A stretch of 64,000 bases of DNA from Coriobacteriia bacterium (lineage in GTDB: Bacteria; Actinomycetota; Coriobacteriia; Anaerosomatales; Anaerosomataceae). This document shows, piece after piece, positions 26,441 to 33,969 of the stretch. The notes beneath the pieces were generated by a model that saw nothing but the letters and a program-made list of their open reading frames with translations, did not search any database and was not told the origin of the DNA. Each line of letters opens with the position of its first letter. Position 1 is the stretch's first letter. Position numbers and translations under genes: made by a program. Location: contig JAFGVD010000015.1 of assembly GCA_016938135.1 (NCBI GenBank), forward strand, positions 1-64,000. The letters run 5' to 3'.

Positions 26441-26995
26441 CTACAGGCCGATATCCGCCGCCCGGGCACGCATAGCGTCAAGCGCCAGCTGCAAGAAATC
26501 GTCACGCGTCATGCCGAGCTCTTCGCATGCAGCCATCTGATCACGGCTCGCTCCGCGCGCGAACGCCTTCTCCTTCCAGCGCTTCTTCAGCGACCGGAGC
26601 TCGACGTTCTCAAGGGACTTGTCGGGACGGACCAGAGCGGCCGCGACGATGAACCCTGTGGTGGGATCCGCCGAGTAAAGCGCGATGTCCATCTGCGACT
26701 CCCGTGGCGCCTTGTCCGCGTGAGCGAGGATAGCGTGCAGCATCTCCTCATCAAGCTCATCCGCGAGCAGCTCAGCAGTCACGACCGCATGGCGCTCGAA
26801 ATCCTCGGCGGTCTCGGCGTAATCAAGATCATGCAGCAGGCCGGCAAGCGCCCAACGCTCGACATCGATTTCTGGCAGCCCGAAGTGGCGCGCGAGCGCC
26901 TCCATGATGATCTCTGTGGCCACACAGTGATTGACGAGATTGTTGTTGCCGATGCGCTCTTTGATGAGCGCAAGTCCTTGCTGCCTGTCCATCAT
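26441..26995 (-). CDS. HD-domain hydrolase
   Basis: Predicted metal-dependent phosphohydrolase, 184 aa from the ATG at 26995, seven bases after GGAGGT; an ATG three bases later and the TTG used by the track are alternatives. The HD signature is NHCVATEIIMEAL, then LAGLLHDLDY and FERHAVVTAELL, with HAILAHAD completing the metal ligands. This is the compact HDIG-type arrangement. Substrate unknown. It starts 13 bases after hypB and is followed by topA after about 120 bases. Confidence 0.85.
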   Translation of the reverse strand: MMDRQQGLALIKERIGNNNLVNHCVATEIIMEALARHFGLPEIDVERWALAGLLHDLDYAETAEDFERHAVVTAELLADELDEEMLHAILAHADKAPRESQMDIALYSADPTTGFIVAAALVRPDKSLENVELRSLKKRWKEKAFARGASRDQMAACEELGMTRDDFLQLALDAMRARAADIGL

Positions 26996-27007
26996 CGCCA
27001 AGACCTC

Positions 27008-27670
27008 CTACTCCGCTGCGCGCATCGCTTCGATACGGGCGGTTAGCCAGTCGCACCACGCGTCCACTCCATCGCCCTTGGTGGCAGAGATGGGGAAGAT
27101 CGGCGCGGTCGGGTTGAGTCCCTTGACGACCTCGTCAAACGACTCGCGGTTGAAATCGAAGACACTCATGGTGTCGCATTTGTTGAGGATGACCGCCTCT
27201 GAGATGGCGAAGATACCCGGGTACTTGAGCGGCTTGTCGTCGCCCTCGGGAACGGACAGGATCATCACCTTGGCGTGCTCGCCCAGATCGAAGTCTGTGG
27301 GGCACACGAGGTTGCCCACGTTCTCGATGATGAGCAGGTCGATCTCATCAAGGTCGAGCGCTCCCGCTGCACGACGGATCATCGCGGACTCCAGATGGCA
27401 CGCGCCACCGGTGTTTATCTGCACGGCGGGTATACCGTGCCGCGAGATCTTCTCGGCATCCACACGCGAAGCGATGTCTCCCTCGATCACAGCGATGCGA
27501 TACCTGTCGCGGAGCGCCGCGATGGTGGCCAGGATGGTCGACGTCTTGCCGGCTCCCGGGCTTGCCATAAGGTCGACGACGAAGGTGCCGCTTTCTTTGA
27601 ACAGCTGCCGGTTTTCCTCGGCAAGCGCGTCATTGTGCGCAAGTATGCCTTTTGAGATATCGATCTTCAC
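27008..27670 (-). CDS. hypB: Hydrogenase nickel-insertion GTPase HypB
   Basis: SIMIBI-class GTPase delivering nickel with HypA to [NiFe]-hydrogenase precursors, 220 aa. Motifs are the P-loop MASPGAGKTST, EGDIASRVDA, the metal-site INTGGACHLE, LLIIENVGNLVCPTDFDLGEH and the G4 NKCD. It lacks the N-terminal His-rich nickel-storage stretch. It follows hypA by 16 bases. No hydrogenase structural gene is in the window. Confidence 0.95.
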   Translation of the reverse strand: MKIDISKGILAHNDALAEENRQLFKESGTFVVDLMASPGAGKTSTILATIAALRDRYRIAVIEGDIASRVDAEKISRHGIPAVQINTGGACHLESAMIRRAAGALDLDEIDLLIIENVGNLVCPTDFDLGEHAKVMILSVPEGDDKPLKYPGIFAISEAVILNKCDTMSVFDFNRESFDEVVKGLNPTAPIFPISATKGDGVDAWCDWLTARIEAMRAAE

Positions 27671-27686
27671 AGAGTTCCCCTCACGG

Positions 27687-28028
27687 TCAGTCGACGTCGA
27701 TGCTGTCGATACGGAGTTCGCGCCCCTGTATCAGCGAGCACAGATAGCTTCCGCACTCCGGGCACTTGACCTCGTAGCGATCGTGCTTGAACTCCGCCGA
27801 GCAGTCCATGCAGCGCGAGCGCCCCTCGAGAATGGTGATACCAAGCGTCGCCTCGGCGGCAATGGTGTCAGCGCGCTGGACCTCGAATGCGAACTGGAGC
27901 GCGTCCTCGACGATCTGCGTGAGCTCGCCGAAGGTCACGTCTATGTGATTGATGCGGGTAGCGCCCTCGGCCTCGGCGGCCTCCAGAGCGGACTTCAGTA
28001 TGCCGTCACAGATGCCCATCTCATGCAT
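27687..28028 (-). CDS. hypA: Hydrogenase maturation nickel metallochaperone HypA
   Basis: A 113-aa nickel-binding zinc protein. The N-terminal MHEMG gives the Ni ligand His2, and the zinc site is CMDC...CPECGSYLC. HypA and HypB hand nickel to hydrogenase large subunits (and urease in some species). It is followed by hypB and preceded by tatC. Confidence 0.95.
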   Translation of the reverse strand: MHEMGICDGILKSALEAAEAEGATRINHIDVTFGELTQIVEDALQFAFEVQRADTIAAEATLGITILEGRSRCMDCSAEFKHDRYEVKCPECGSYLCSLIQGRELRIDSIDVD

Positions 28029-28049
28029 TGTTCGATCACTCCCGCGTCG

Positions 28050-28808
28050 TCAGTCTTCTCCGAGTTCGAGCTTCTGAGCTCTGATCTTCTTGCGTAGCAG
28101 GACCCTGACCAGCGCCATGCTCCCTTCGAACAGACCGATCATCGCCCCGGCCAGCGCCCCCATGCTCACTGGCGACCAATCGGGCGTTATCATCGCAGAA
28201 ATGATGATGATGACCACCCAAACGGTGCGCCAGTTCTGGCGCAACGTCTTGTAGGGAACGACCTCGAAGTAGACCAGGTAGAACACCACGATCGGCACTT
28301 CGAACGCAACGCCGAAGCCAACCATGAACCACATCGCGAACTGCATCATGCTAGAGGCACGCAACATGAGTTCGAACGTCTCGCCATTCTGCTCCACAAG
28401 CCACTGTGCGCTGGGCTCCAAGATCAACAGGTAGCAAAACGCCACACCTGCGGCAAACAACACGACCGCCGCAAAGAACGTCCACAGGAACCAGCGACGC
28501 TCTTTGGGCTTGAGCGCCGGGACGAAGAACGACAGCGCATGGTAGATGATGACCGGGCTGCCTACGACCAGCGCCGCCCACACGGCCAGACGAAAGCGGT
28601 TGGTCATACCTTCCAGCACGTCAAACGTGAAGCTTCCCTGCGTGCCGATCGCGTTCTGGGCGGGCGCAACGAGCAGGTTGTATATCTCGTCGCTCACAAA
28701 GTAGAGCCCCACAGCCAGGGCACCCAGAACCAAGACGACGATGAACAGCCGACGCCGCAGCTCGGCCATGTGTCCCATGAAGGGCATGCGTTTAGGGGAT
28801 ACAGGCAT
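28050..28808 (-). CDS. tatC: Sec-independent protein translocase TatC
   Basis: Polytopic core of the twin-arginine translocase, 252 aa with six helices. The N-terminal MPFMGHMAELRRRLFIV matches the signal-binding segment, with FVPALKPKERRW in the first cytoplasmic loop region and FGVAFEVPIVVFYL with the membrane Glu. It is downstream of tatA/B. The association with hypAB fits the Tat export of folded metalloenzymes such as hydrogenases. Confidence 0.94.
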   Translation of the reverse strand: MPVSPKRMPFMGHMAELRRRLFIVVLVLGALAVGLYFVSDEIYNLLVAPAQNAIGTQGSFTFDVLEGMTNRFRLAVWAALVVGSPVIIYHALSFFVPALKPKERRWFLWTFFAAVVLFAAGVAFCYLLILEPSAQWLVEQNGETFELMLRASSMMQFAMWFMVGFGVAFEVPIVVFYLVYFEVVPYKTLRQNWRTVWVVIIIISAMITPDWSPVSMGALAGAMIGLFEGSMALVRVLLRKKIRAQKLELGED

Positions 28809-28820
28809 GATTCAGCGCAC

Positions 28821-29234
28821 TCACTCCTCCGTAGAGGTCGAGTGCTCCCCCTCTCGCTGAGTGTGCTCGGACTCCGCAGGTGTATGTTCTGCGGCAGGCT
28901 CCTTGGCAGGCGCCTCGGCAGGCTCCTTGGCAGGTACGTCTTCATCCTTCTGGGCGGCAGGCTCCTTCTCCGCGCGAGCAGCAGCTTCCGCTTCGGCCTT
29001 CTCGGCCTGCACTTTCTCGCGGAAGTTCTTGCCCTTCTTGAACGGGTCGGCACTGGTGCCTTCCGAGGCGTACATCTCCGCTCGGATGGTCGACTCCATC
29101 ATGTCTTGATAGCGCTTGAAATCGCGCAGGAAACGACCGAGGGTCCGAGCGAACTGTGGCAGCTTATCCGGCCCAAAGAGGAACAGCGCCACCATCCCGA
29201 TGATGACGAGCTCTGTACCGCCGATGCCGAACAC
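28821..29234 (-). CDS. Sec-independent protein translocase TatA/TatB family
   Basis: A 137-aa protein from the GTG at 29234 (VFGIGGTELVII) with GAGGAG seven bases upstream; the longer track start is unlikely. One N-terminal helix, then the hinge FGPDKLPQFARTLGRFLRDFKRYQ, is typical of TatA/B. The C-terminal half is Glu/Lys/Pro/Ala-rich and repetitive (AEAPAKEPAAE). The FGPDKLPQ sequence and long tail make TatB-like function as plausible as TatA. tatC follows 12 bases later. Confidence 0.88.
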   Translation of the reverse strand: MFGIGGTELVIIGMVALFLFGPDKLPQFARTLGRFLRDFKRYQDMMESTIRAEMYASEGTSADPFKKGKNFREKVQAEKAEAEAAARAEKEPAAQKDEDVPAKEPAEAPAKEPAAEHTPAESEHTQREGEHSTSTEE

Positions 29235-29303
29235 CGCACCACTCCTCACAGGCGAACGAGAACCGGGCCCTTGCGGCCCCGGAGACATGGGTCACAGTCT
29301 AGG

Positions 29304-29339
29304 AGGACACACCAGGCAAGACAAGCAAGCCTGCGTCCT
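29304..29339 (-). terminator. Weak hairpin at the 3' end of the STAS gene
   Basis: AGGAC...GTCCT and CAGGC...GCCTG pair with an internal bulge around a loop of about 11 bases, directly after the stop of the minus-strand STAS gene. There is no T-run, so a terminator function is uncertain. Confidence 0.25.
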
Positions 29340-29674
29340 CAGAATTCAGAGGCTTCCGCCATCGTCGAGAATACAGGGAACACCTTATCCAACCCGGTGA
29401 TCCGGAAGATCTTGAGGATGTTCTCCTTGGTGCAGACTAGGCGCATCGTACCTGAGCGCTCCTTGACCCTGCGAAGGCCGCTCACCAGCACACCCAGGCC
29501 GGAGCTATCGATGAACCCGACTTGCTCCAAGTCAACGACCAGATTAACGCAGCCGTCGTCCACGGCATCGACGATCTCTGCTTTGAGCTGCGGCGCAGTG
29601 TAGACATCCACCTCGCCTTTGAGAAGGATACGGCAGATGCCATCTTCACGTTCAGTGTTGATGTCGAGTTCCAT
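29339..29674 (-). CDS. STAS-domain anti-sigma factor antagonist
   Basis: A 111-aa single STAS domain of the SpoIIAA/RsbV type. Such proteins bind and titrate a serine-kinase anti-sigma factor when the conserved serine is unphosphorylated. That site is FIDSSGLGVLV near residue 55. No partner kinase or sigma factor is adjacent. It is divergent from a second STAS gene at 29842. Confidence 0.9.
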   Translation of the reverse strand: MELDINTEREDGICRILLKGEVDVYTAPQLKAEIVDAVDDGCVNLVVDLEQVGFIDSSGLGVLVSGLRRVKERSGTMRLVCTKENILKIFRITGLDKVFPVFSTMAEASEF

Positions 29675-29716
29675 GTGTCACATCCCGCCTCTAGGGCAAT
29701 CATCGCCAGCGAGACG

Positions 29717-29722
29717 ATTGTA
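29717..29722 (-). promoter_or_regulatory. Possible -10 for minus-strand STAS gene
   Basis: TACAAT (5/6 match) on the minus strand, about 43 bases before the ATG at 29674. No good -35 was found. Confidence 0.3.
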
Positions 29723-29841
29723 CCGTGATGCCACGCCCACGACCAGGGGACTTGACGGCAGGAAAACGCCCACCGCAGTGAGAATGCTTCCACGTACGGG
29801 TACTAACACGTCAGTCCAACCAATCCATCGCAGAGGATGCC

Positions 29842-30195
29842 ATGTCGCTGAATATCCAGCTAGATGCCGTCGATGAACTATGGATGCTGACGCTGATCGG
29901 GGATCTGGACTACAGCGAGTGCGCGGCATTCAGGATGACGATCGACCGCATACTGAAGCACTCGCCAAGATCCACCGTGGTCGATCTGTCGAGGCTGGAC
30001 TATCTGGACAGCTCGGGTCTGGGCTTGCTTCTCTCGTTGTCCAAAGAATACGGCGCCCATGGCGGACGTCTTGTACTGGTGACCAACGAGACGGTGGACA
30101 ACATCCTGGAGCTCACCCGGCTTTCGGGGATCTTCTCCACCGCGGACTCGGTGGACCAGGCGTGTGCCATGGTGGCAGACACGGACTCGGACTGA
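29842..30195 (+). CDS. STAS-domain protein (anti-sigma factor antagonist-like)
   Basis: A 117-aa STAS domain on the plus strand with GAGGATG just before the ATG. The phosphorylatable serine is in YLDSSGLGLLLSLSKEYG near residue 55, and the C-terminal TRLSGIFSTADSVDQA helix is typical. It is divergent from the minus-strand STAS gene 167 bases away. The two share the motif but have clearly different sequences, so they are not a recent duplication. Confidence 0.88.
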   Translation: MSLNIQLDAVDELWMLTLIGDLDYSECAAFRMTIDRILKHSPRSTVVDLSRLDYLDSSGLGLLLSLSKEYGAHGGRLVLVTNETVDNILELTRLSGIFSTADSVDQACAMVADTDSD

Positions 30196-30223
30196 TCACC
30201 AGCAGAATCGTTGCACAACAAGA

Positions 30224-30250
30224 ACAGCCGGCCCCGTTGGGACCGGCTGT
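30224..30250. terminator. Bidirectional hairpin terminator between convergent genes
   Basis: ACAGCCGG pairs with CCGGCTGT, and CCC with GGG inside, around a GTT loop. It lies between the plus-strand STAS gene and the convergent minus-strand TPR gene. T-rich stretches are short on both sides. Confidence 0.6.
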
Positions 30251-30272
30251 CGATGATTCTGAACTCTGATTC

Positions 30273-30830
30273 CTACGGAGTGGTAGGAGCGCTCTCTGTC
30301 GCCGAAGCGCTAGGGGTGACGGCCAGCGTTGAGAGCAGCTCGGTCGCATTGGCCACCTGCCCGGTCGTGTCATCCACGTCTGCGGCGATGAACGCACGTA
30401 GCGCATCGGCAGCTGCCGGGTCATTGGCATATGCGAGAGCGAAACCCTTGTTGCCCAGGACAACGACGTCATCGGGCGTGATCGCCAGGGCTTTGTCGTA
30501 GTAAGCCACCGCCGCGAGCCACAGCGGCACCGATGCAGGCTGCTGACCGGACTCATACAAGGCCACAGCCCACTCGAAGTAACGATGTCCCGCAAACGCG
30601 AGAAGGTCCGGGTTCTCCGGATCGGCAGCCAATGCGGCCACCGCTGCGTCCACAGCCGGCTGATACTGAGCGGTGATGCTGCTATCTGTGGTCGCGTCGC
30701 CCGTGGTGCTCGTCGAGCCAGCGCTGCCGCCAAACCCGACGAACGCCACGCCACCGAACACGAACGACAGGGCTACAAGCCAGATGACGGCCTTCACCCA
30801 CAGGGGTGTATGACTCTTGTCTACGGCCAT
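30273..30830 (-). CDS. Membrane-anchored protein with TPR-like repeats
   Basis: A 185-aa protein from the ATG at 30830 with GGAG nine bases upstream. One helix (WVKAVIWLVALSFVFGGVAFVGF) near the N-terminus is followed by a Thr/Ser-rich linker. The soluble part has TPR-like helices (YQPAVDAAVAALAADPENPDLLAFAGHRYFEWA and YYDKALAITPDDVVVLGNKG). The tail is Ser/Thr/Pro-rich. The soluble part is probably outside the membrane. Function unknown. Confidence 0.75.
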   Translation of the reverse strand: MAVDKSHTPLWVKAVIWLVALSFVFGGVAFVGFGGSAGSTSTTGDATTDSSITAQYQPAVDAAVAALAADPENPDLLAFAGHRYFEWAVALYESGQQPASVPLWLAAVAYYDKALAITPDDVVVLGNKGFALAYANDPAAADALRAFIAADVDDTTGQVANATELLSTLAVTPSASATESAPTTP

Positions 30831-30903
30831 GCACAACAACTCCTAACACATAGAAGTGCAGGCCTCGCTCGTGTTGGAGCGACCGACCTGCACGAAGGGT
30901 ACT

Positions 30904-31320
30904 CTACTCTGCCGGAGTCGCCTCTTCAGAGGTGGGGACTTCGGTCGTATCGGCGCTCATCCCGCTGATATCGGGATGTCCAGCAGGCAGCTCTTCGGTG
31001 TTGAGTTGGTCCTCGGTAAGCTCAGGCGCAGCAACGTCCGCACCTGTAGAGGTGGCGGGCGTAGTAGCGACCGGGGCCACCGAACTGCCACCTGTGGGAA
31101 TGACTATGCCGATGATGACGCCGATAAGAAGGGCGATAGCCGCCATGAGAGCAGCCACGGTCATGCTGACGTCCTGGCTGAACACCGAGGGAGAGGAAGC
31201 TTGCGCGGCCTTAGGTGTAGGCTTGGGCGCGGGCTTGGAGCCCTTTGCAGAAGCAGCAGCACGCTTCGGCGTCTTTGTTACTTCGTCTTCCTCGTCAAAG
31301 AAGAATTCCTGATCGCTCAC
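30904..31320 (-). CDS. Single-pass membrane protein of unknown function
   Basis: A 138-aa protein starting at the GTG at 31320, preceded by AGGAGG. The acidic N-terminus (DQEFFFDEEDE) is followed by a Lys/Pro/Ala-rich segment and one helix (VAALMAAIALLIGVIIGIVIP, about residues 54-75). An exported Thr/Glu-rich tail contains GHPDISGM. I recognise no domain. It lies between the RseC-like and TPR genes on the same strand. Confidence 0.7.
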   Translation of the reverse strand: MSDQEFFFDEEDEVTKTPKRAAASAKGSKPAPKPTPKAAQASSPSVFSQDVSMTVAALMAAIALLIGVIIGIVIPTGGSSVAPVATTPATSTGADVAAPELTEDQLNTEELPAGHPDISGMSADTTEVPTSEEATPAE

Positions 31321-31366
31321 GTGCTCGTACCTCCTGTGTTGATGATGATTCCTGGCTTCCGCGCGT

Positions 31367-31813
31367 TCATCTACGCTCAGAACCCCGCGCGATTATAGCA
31401 CGCACCCGTGGAGACGACGTGTGGCTCTGAGACATCTTGCGCTCGCGGCGTCGCAGGCCGAGAAAGGCCACTACCGCCGCACCGACCGCGCCCATTGCAC
31501 CTGTCGCATCACGGCTGATTCCTACCAACATGCCTAGCAAATCACCAGCCAGGTATCCTCCAAGCAGTGCGGCAATAGGGATGATGTAGAGGGCGAGCGC
31601 CGCAGCCACCTTCACCGACGCGGGGATCTCAACCTCCACCACATCGCCAACCCGGGCGCCCGCAGAGTTCTCGACCTCGCGCATGACCAGAAGCCCGCTG
31701 CCGTCCCTGTCGCACAGAGTGCAGCCTTCGCACTTGGCCGAGAGACCCATCTCCACCTCGATGCGACCGCCCTGTGCTGCGGTCACCGTACCGCGTTCGA
31801 ATTCTGCACTCAT
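31367..31813 (-). CDS. RseC/SoxR-reducing-system family membrane protein
   Basis: A 148-aa protein. The N-terminal domain has CEGCTLCDRDG (four-Cys pattern with a following Cys) and GDVVEVEIPASVK, as in RseC. Two helices follow (ALALYIIPIAALLGGYLAG and ATGAMGAVGAAVVAFLGL). In proteobacteria RseC works with SoxR reduction or sigma-E control; here a link to Rnf-type electron transfer or Fe-S redox sensing is only possible. It starts two bases after the amidohydrolase stop. Confidence 0.82.
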   Translation of the reverse strand: MSAEFERGTVTAAQGGRIEVEMGLSAKCEGCTLCDRDGSGLLVMREVENSAGARVGDVVEVEIPASVKVAAALALYIIPIAALLGGYLAGDLLGMLVGISRDATGAMGAVGAAVVAFLGLRRRERKMSQSHTSSPRVRAIIARGSERR

Positions 31814-31815
31814 GC

Positions 31816-33165
31816 TCAGTCGCGCAGCTTCACGCGAACACGCTCAAGCGCATCGGAGATCTCCTCGGGATCGAGCGTGGTCACACGCCCCTCCTCGAAC
31901 AGGATCCGGCCGTCGACCATGGTCATGAGCACGTCCTCCTGGTTGGCAGTGTGCACCAACGCACCGTACGGGTCCTGCGTGGGAACCTGATGGTTCTGGG
32001 ACAGATCGACGGCTATGATGTCGGCCCGCTTCCCCACCTCGATGGTTCCCACGAGGTGATCGATCTTGAGCGCCTGCGCACCGCCCAACGTAGCCATGCG
32101 AACGAACCTCTGACCCGTGTAGTACGCGGTCTCCCCGCCGATACCACGCTGGGTGAGAAGCCCCACTCGCATCTCGTCAAAGAAGTCGATCGTGGAGTTG
32201 GACGCGGGCGAGTCGGTGCCGATGCCCACGCAGATATCCTTTTCCACGAACGAGTGCAGCGGCGCTATCCCCATACCGAGCTTCAGGTTGCATCGGGGAC
32301 AGTGAGCGATGGCGACCCCGTTGCTTGCCAGGATATCGATGTCCGCGTCATCCACATGAACGCAGTGCACGGCCATGACGTTGGCGACCTCCATCAGGCC
32401 CCACTGGTGCAGGTACTGGACCGGGCTGACACCCGTGGGCATCCACAGCATCTCAGACCAACCGGCTTGATCGCGGAACTCCTGACCCAGCATCGAGCTC
32501 CCGTACTTCACGAAGTCGTACTCGTCTTTGGAGCCCGCCAGGTGGATGGCTACCGGTGTGTCCGTCTCGGCGACGTAGTCAGCCACCGCCTGGAACAGCG
32601 TCGGGTGGCAAGAGTACGGCGAATGCGGCGCGATGCCTATGGTGATGAGCGAGTCATCGACCTTCGCGCGCCACAAGTCCATGTCCGCGATCGCTGAGGC
32701 CATCTCGGCCTCCACCTGGCGCTTGTCCATGGTGGATATCTCGCGGTAGAGCACGCCGCGCAGCCCCGAACGTGCGGCGGCATCCACCGATGCGCCGGAG
32801 TCTGAGATGTCGGCAAACGTGGTGATACCCGAGCGGATCGCCTCGATCGCACCCAGGATGGAGGAATCACGCCAGTCCTGATCGTCGAGAAGCGCCTCTT
32901 TGGCCAGCACTTGCAGCTTCCATTGAGTGTAAGGAAGGTCGTCGACCACGCCGCGGAACGCTGAGTACTCGAAGTGCGTGTGGAGATCGATGAATCCGGG
33001 CATCAGCGCGGCGAGTCCATAGTCGCGCACCTCTTCGTCAGGGTGCGCGCTCAACATCTCCGCGCGCGGCCCCACCGCCACGATCGCGCCGTCTTTGACA
33101 AGAACGCCGCCGTCCTCGATGTGCGCCGAGGAAACAGGAAGCACGTAACGGGCAAGTAGAAGCAT
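31816..33165 (-). CDS. Amidohydrolase/deaminase, possible aminofutalosine deaminase (MqnX)
   Basis: A 449-aa metal-dependent hydrolase of the ATZ/TRZ (SAH/MTA deaminase) group. Metal ligands are in GFIDLHTHFEYS, then APHSPYSCHP, VAIHLAGSKDEYDF, AVHCVHVDDAD and GIGTDSPASNS. This family includes 5'-methylthioadenosine/SAH deaminases and the aminofutalosine deaminase of the futalosine route to menaquinone. The next gene upstream is the last-step menaquinone methyltransferase, which favours the latter, but sequence alone does not decide. ATG with GGAGGTAGCC upstream. Confidence 0.8.
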   Translation of the reverse strand: MLLLARYVLPVSSAHIEDGGVLVKDGAIVAVGPRAEMLSAHPDEEVRDYGLAALMPGFIDLHTHFEYSAFRGVVDDLPYTQWKLQVLAKEALLDDQDWRDSSILGAIEAIRSGITTFADISDSGASVDAAARSGLRGVLYREISTMDKRQVEAEMASAIADMDLWRAKVDDSLITIGIAPHSPYSCHPTLFQAVADYVAETDTPVAIHLAGSKDEYDFVKYGSSMLGQEFRDQAGWSEMLWMPTGVSPVQYLHQWGLMEVANVMAVHCVHVDDADIDILASNGVAIAHCPRCNLKLGMGIAPLHSFVEKDICVGIGTDSPASNSTIDFFDEMRVGLLTQRGIGGETAYYTGQRFVRMATLGGAQALKIDHLVGTIEVGKRADIIAVDLSQNHQVPTQDPYGALVHTANQEDVLMTMVDGRILFEEGRVTTLDPEEISDALERVRVKLRD

Positions 33166-33231
33166 GGCTACCTCCGGGGTGCTGAATTGCCGGTACTCAA
33201 TCGTACACGCTCCAATAGAAGCGCTCCATGG

Positions 33232-33969
33232 TCACTTGACCGCGACATGCACCGCCACTATACCGAACGTCAGGTTATGCCACTCCACCGTAGAGAAGCC
33301 CGCCTTATGCAGCTCGGCAGAAAGGGCGAGCTGCGGGGGAAACGCCAGGATCGACTCGTTGAGGTAGTCGAAGCCCGAGCGATCGCCCGTGAGAGCCCCT
33401 CCCAGAAACGGTATCACCGTTCGCAGGTAGAAGTGGTAGAGCACGCGGAAGGGCTTCAGCGTGGGTCGGCTGAACTCCAGGATCACGTACCTGCCGCCCG
33501 GGCGAAGCACCCTTTGCACCTCTTTGAAGTTGGCGGCGCGATCAGGGAGGTTCCTCACGCCGAAGGCCACAGTGACCCTATCGAACTCCGCATCGTCAAA
33601 GGGCAGGTCTTGCGCATCGACCACTTCGAACAATATCTTGGTCGGGCCTTCGTAGGCGGCAGCCTTCTGCTTGCCTATCTCCAGCATCTGCGGCACGAAG
33701 TCGGTTGAGAGAATCGAGGCAGGCCTCCCCTGTCTGGCCAAAGCCATCGTCAGGTCACCCGTACCGGCCGCAAGATCCAGGACGCGGCTGGTGGAATCGA
33801 GCTTTGCCAGACGAACCGTGCGCCTGCGCCACAGACGGTCGATGCCCATGCTTGACAGCCGGTTGAAGCGGTCGTAGGAGGGTGCTATCGCGCTGAAGAT
33901 GCCCTTGACACGATCGGTGGTGGGCTGCCCGGGAGCCGGCTCGGGAGTCTGCTTGCCTGGGTCGCTCAC
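33232..33969 (-). CDS. ubiE: Demethylmenaquinone methyltransferase MenG/UbiE
   Basis: SAM-dependent methyltransferase for the final step of menaquinone synthesis, 245 aa. The start is the GTG at 33969 (VSDPGKQTPEP) overlapping the upstream stop as GTGA. Signatures are VKGIFSAIAPSYDRFNRLSSMGIDRLWRR, VLDLAAGTGDLTMALA (motif I), DAQDLPFDDAEFDRVTVAFGVRNL, and the C-terminal HNLTFGIVAVHVAVK. It supports a menaquinone-based respiratory chain for Nuo and the cytochromes. Confidence 0.94.
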   Translation of the reverse strand: MSDPGKQTPEPAPGQPTTDRVKGIFSAIAPSYDRFNRLSSMGIDRLWRRRTVRLAKLDSTSRVLDLAAGTGDLTMALARQGRPASILSTDFVPQMLEIGKQKAAAYEGPTKILFEVVDAQDLPFDDAEFDRVTVAFGVRNLPDRAANFKEVQRVLRPGGRYVILEFSRPTLKPFRVLYHFYLRTVIPFLGGALTGDRSGFDYLNESILAFPPQLALSAELHKAGFSTVEWHNLTFGIVAVHVAVK

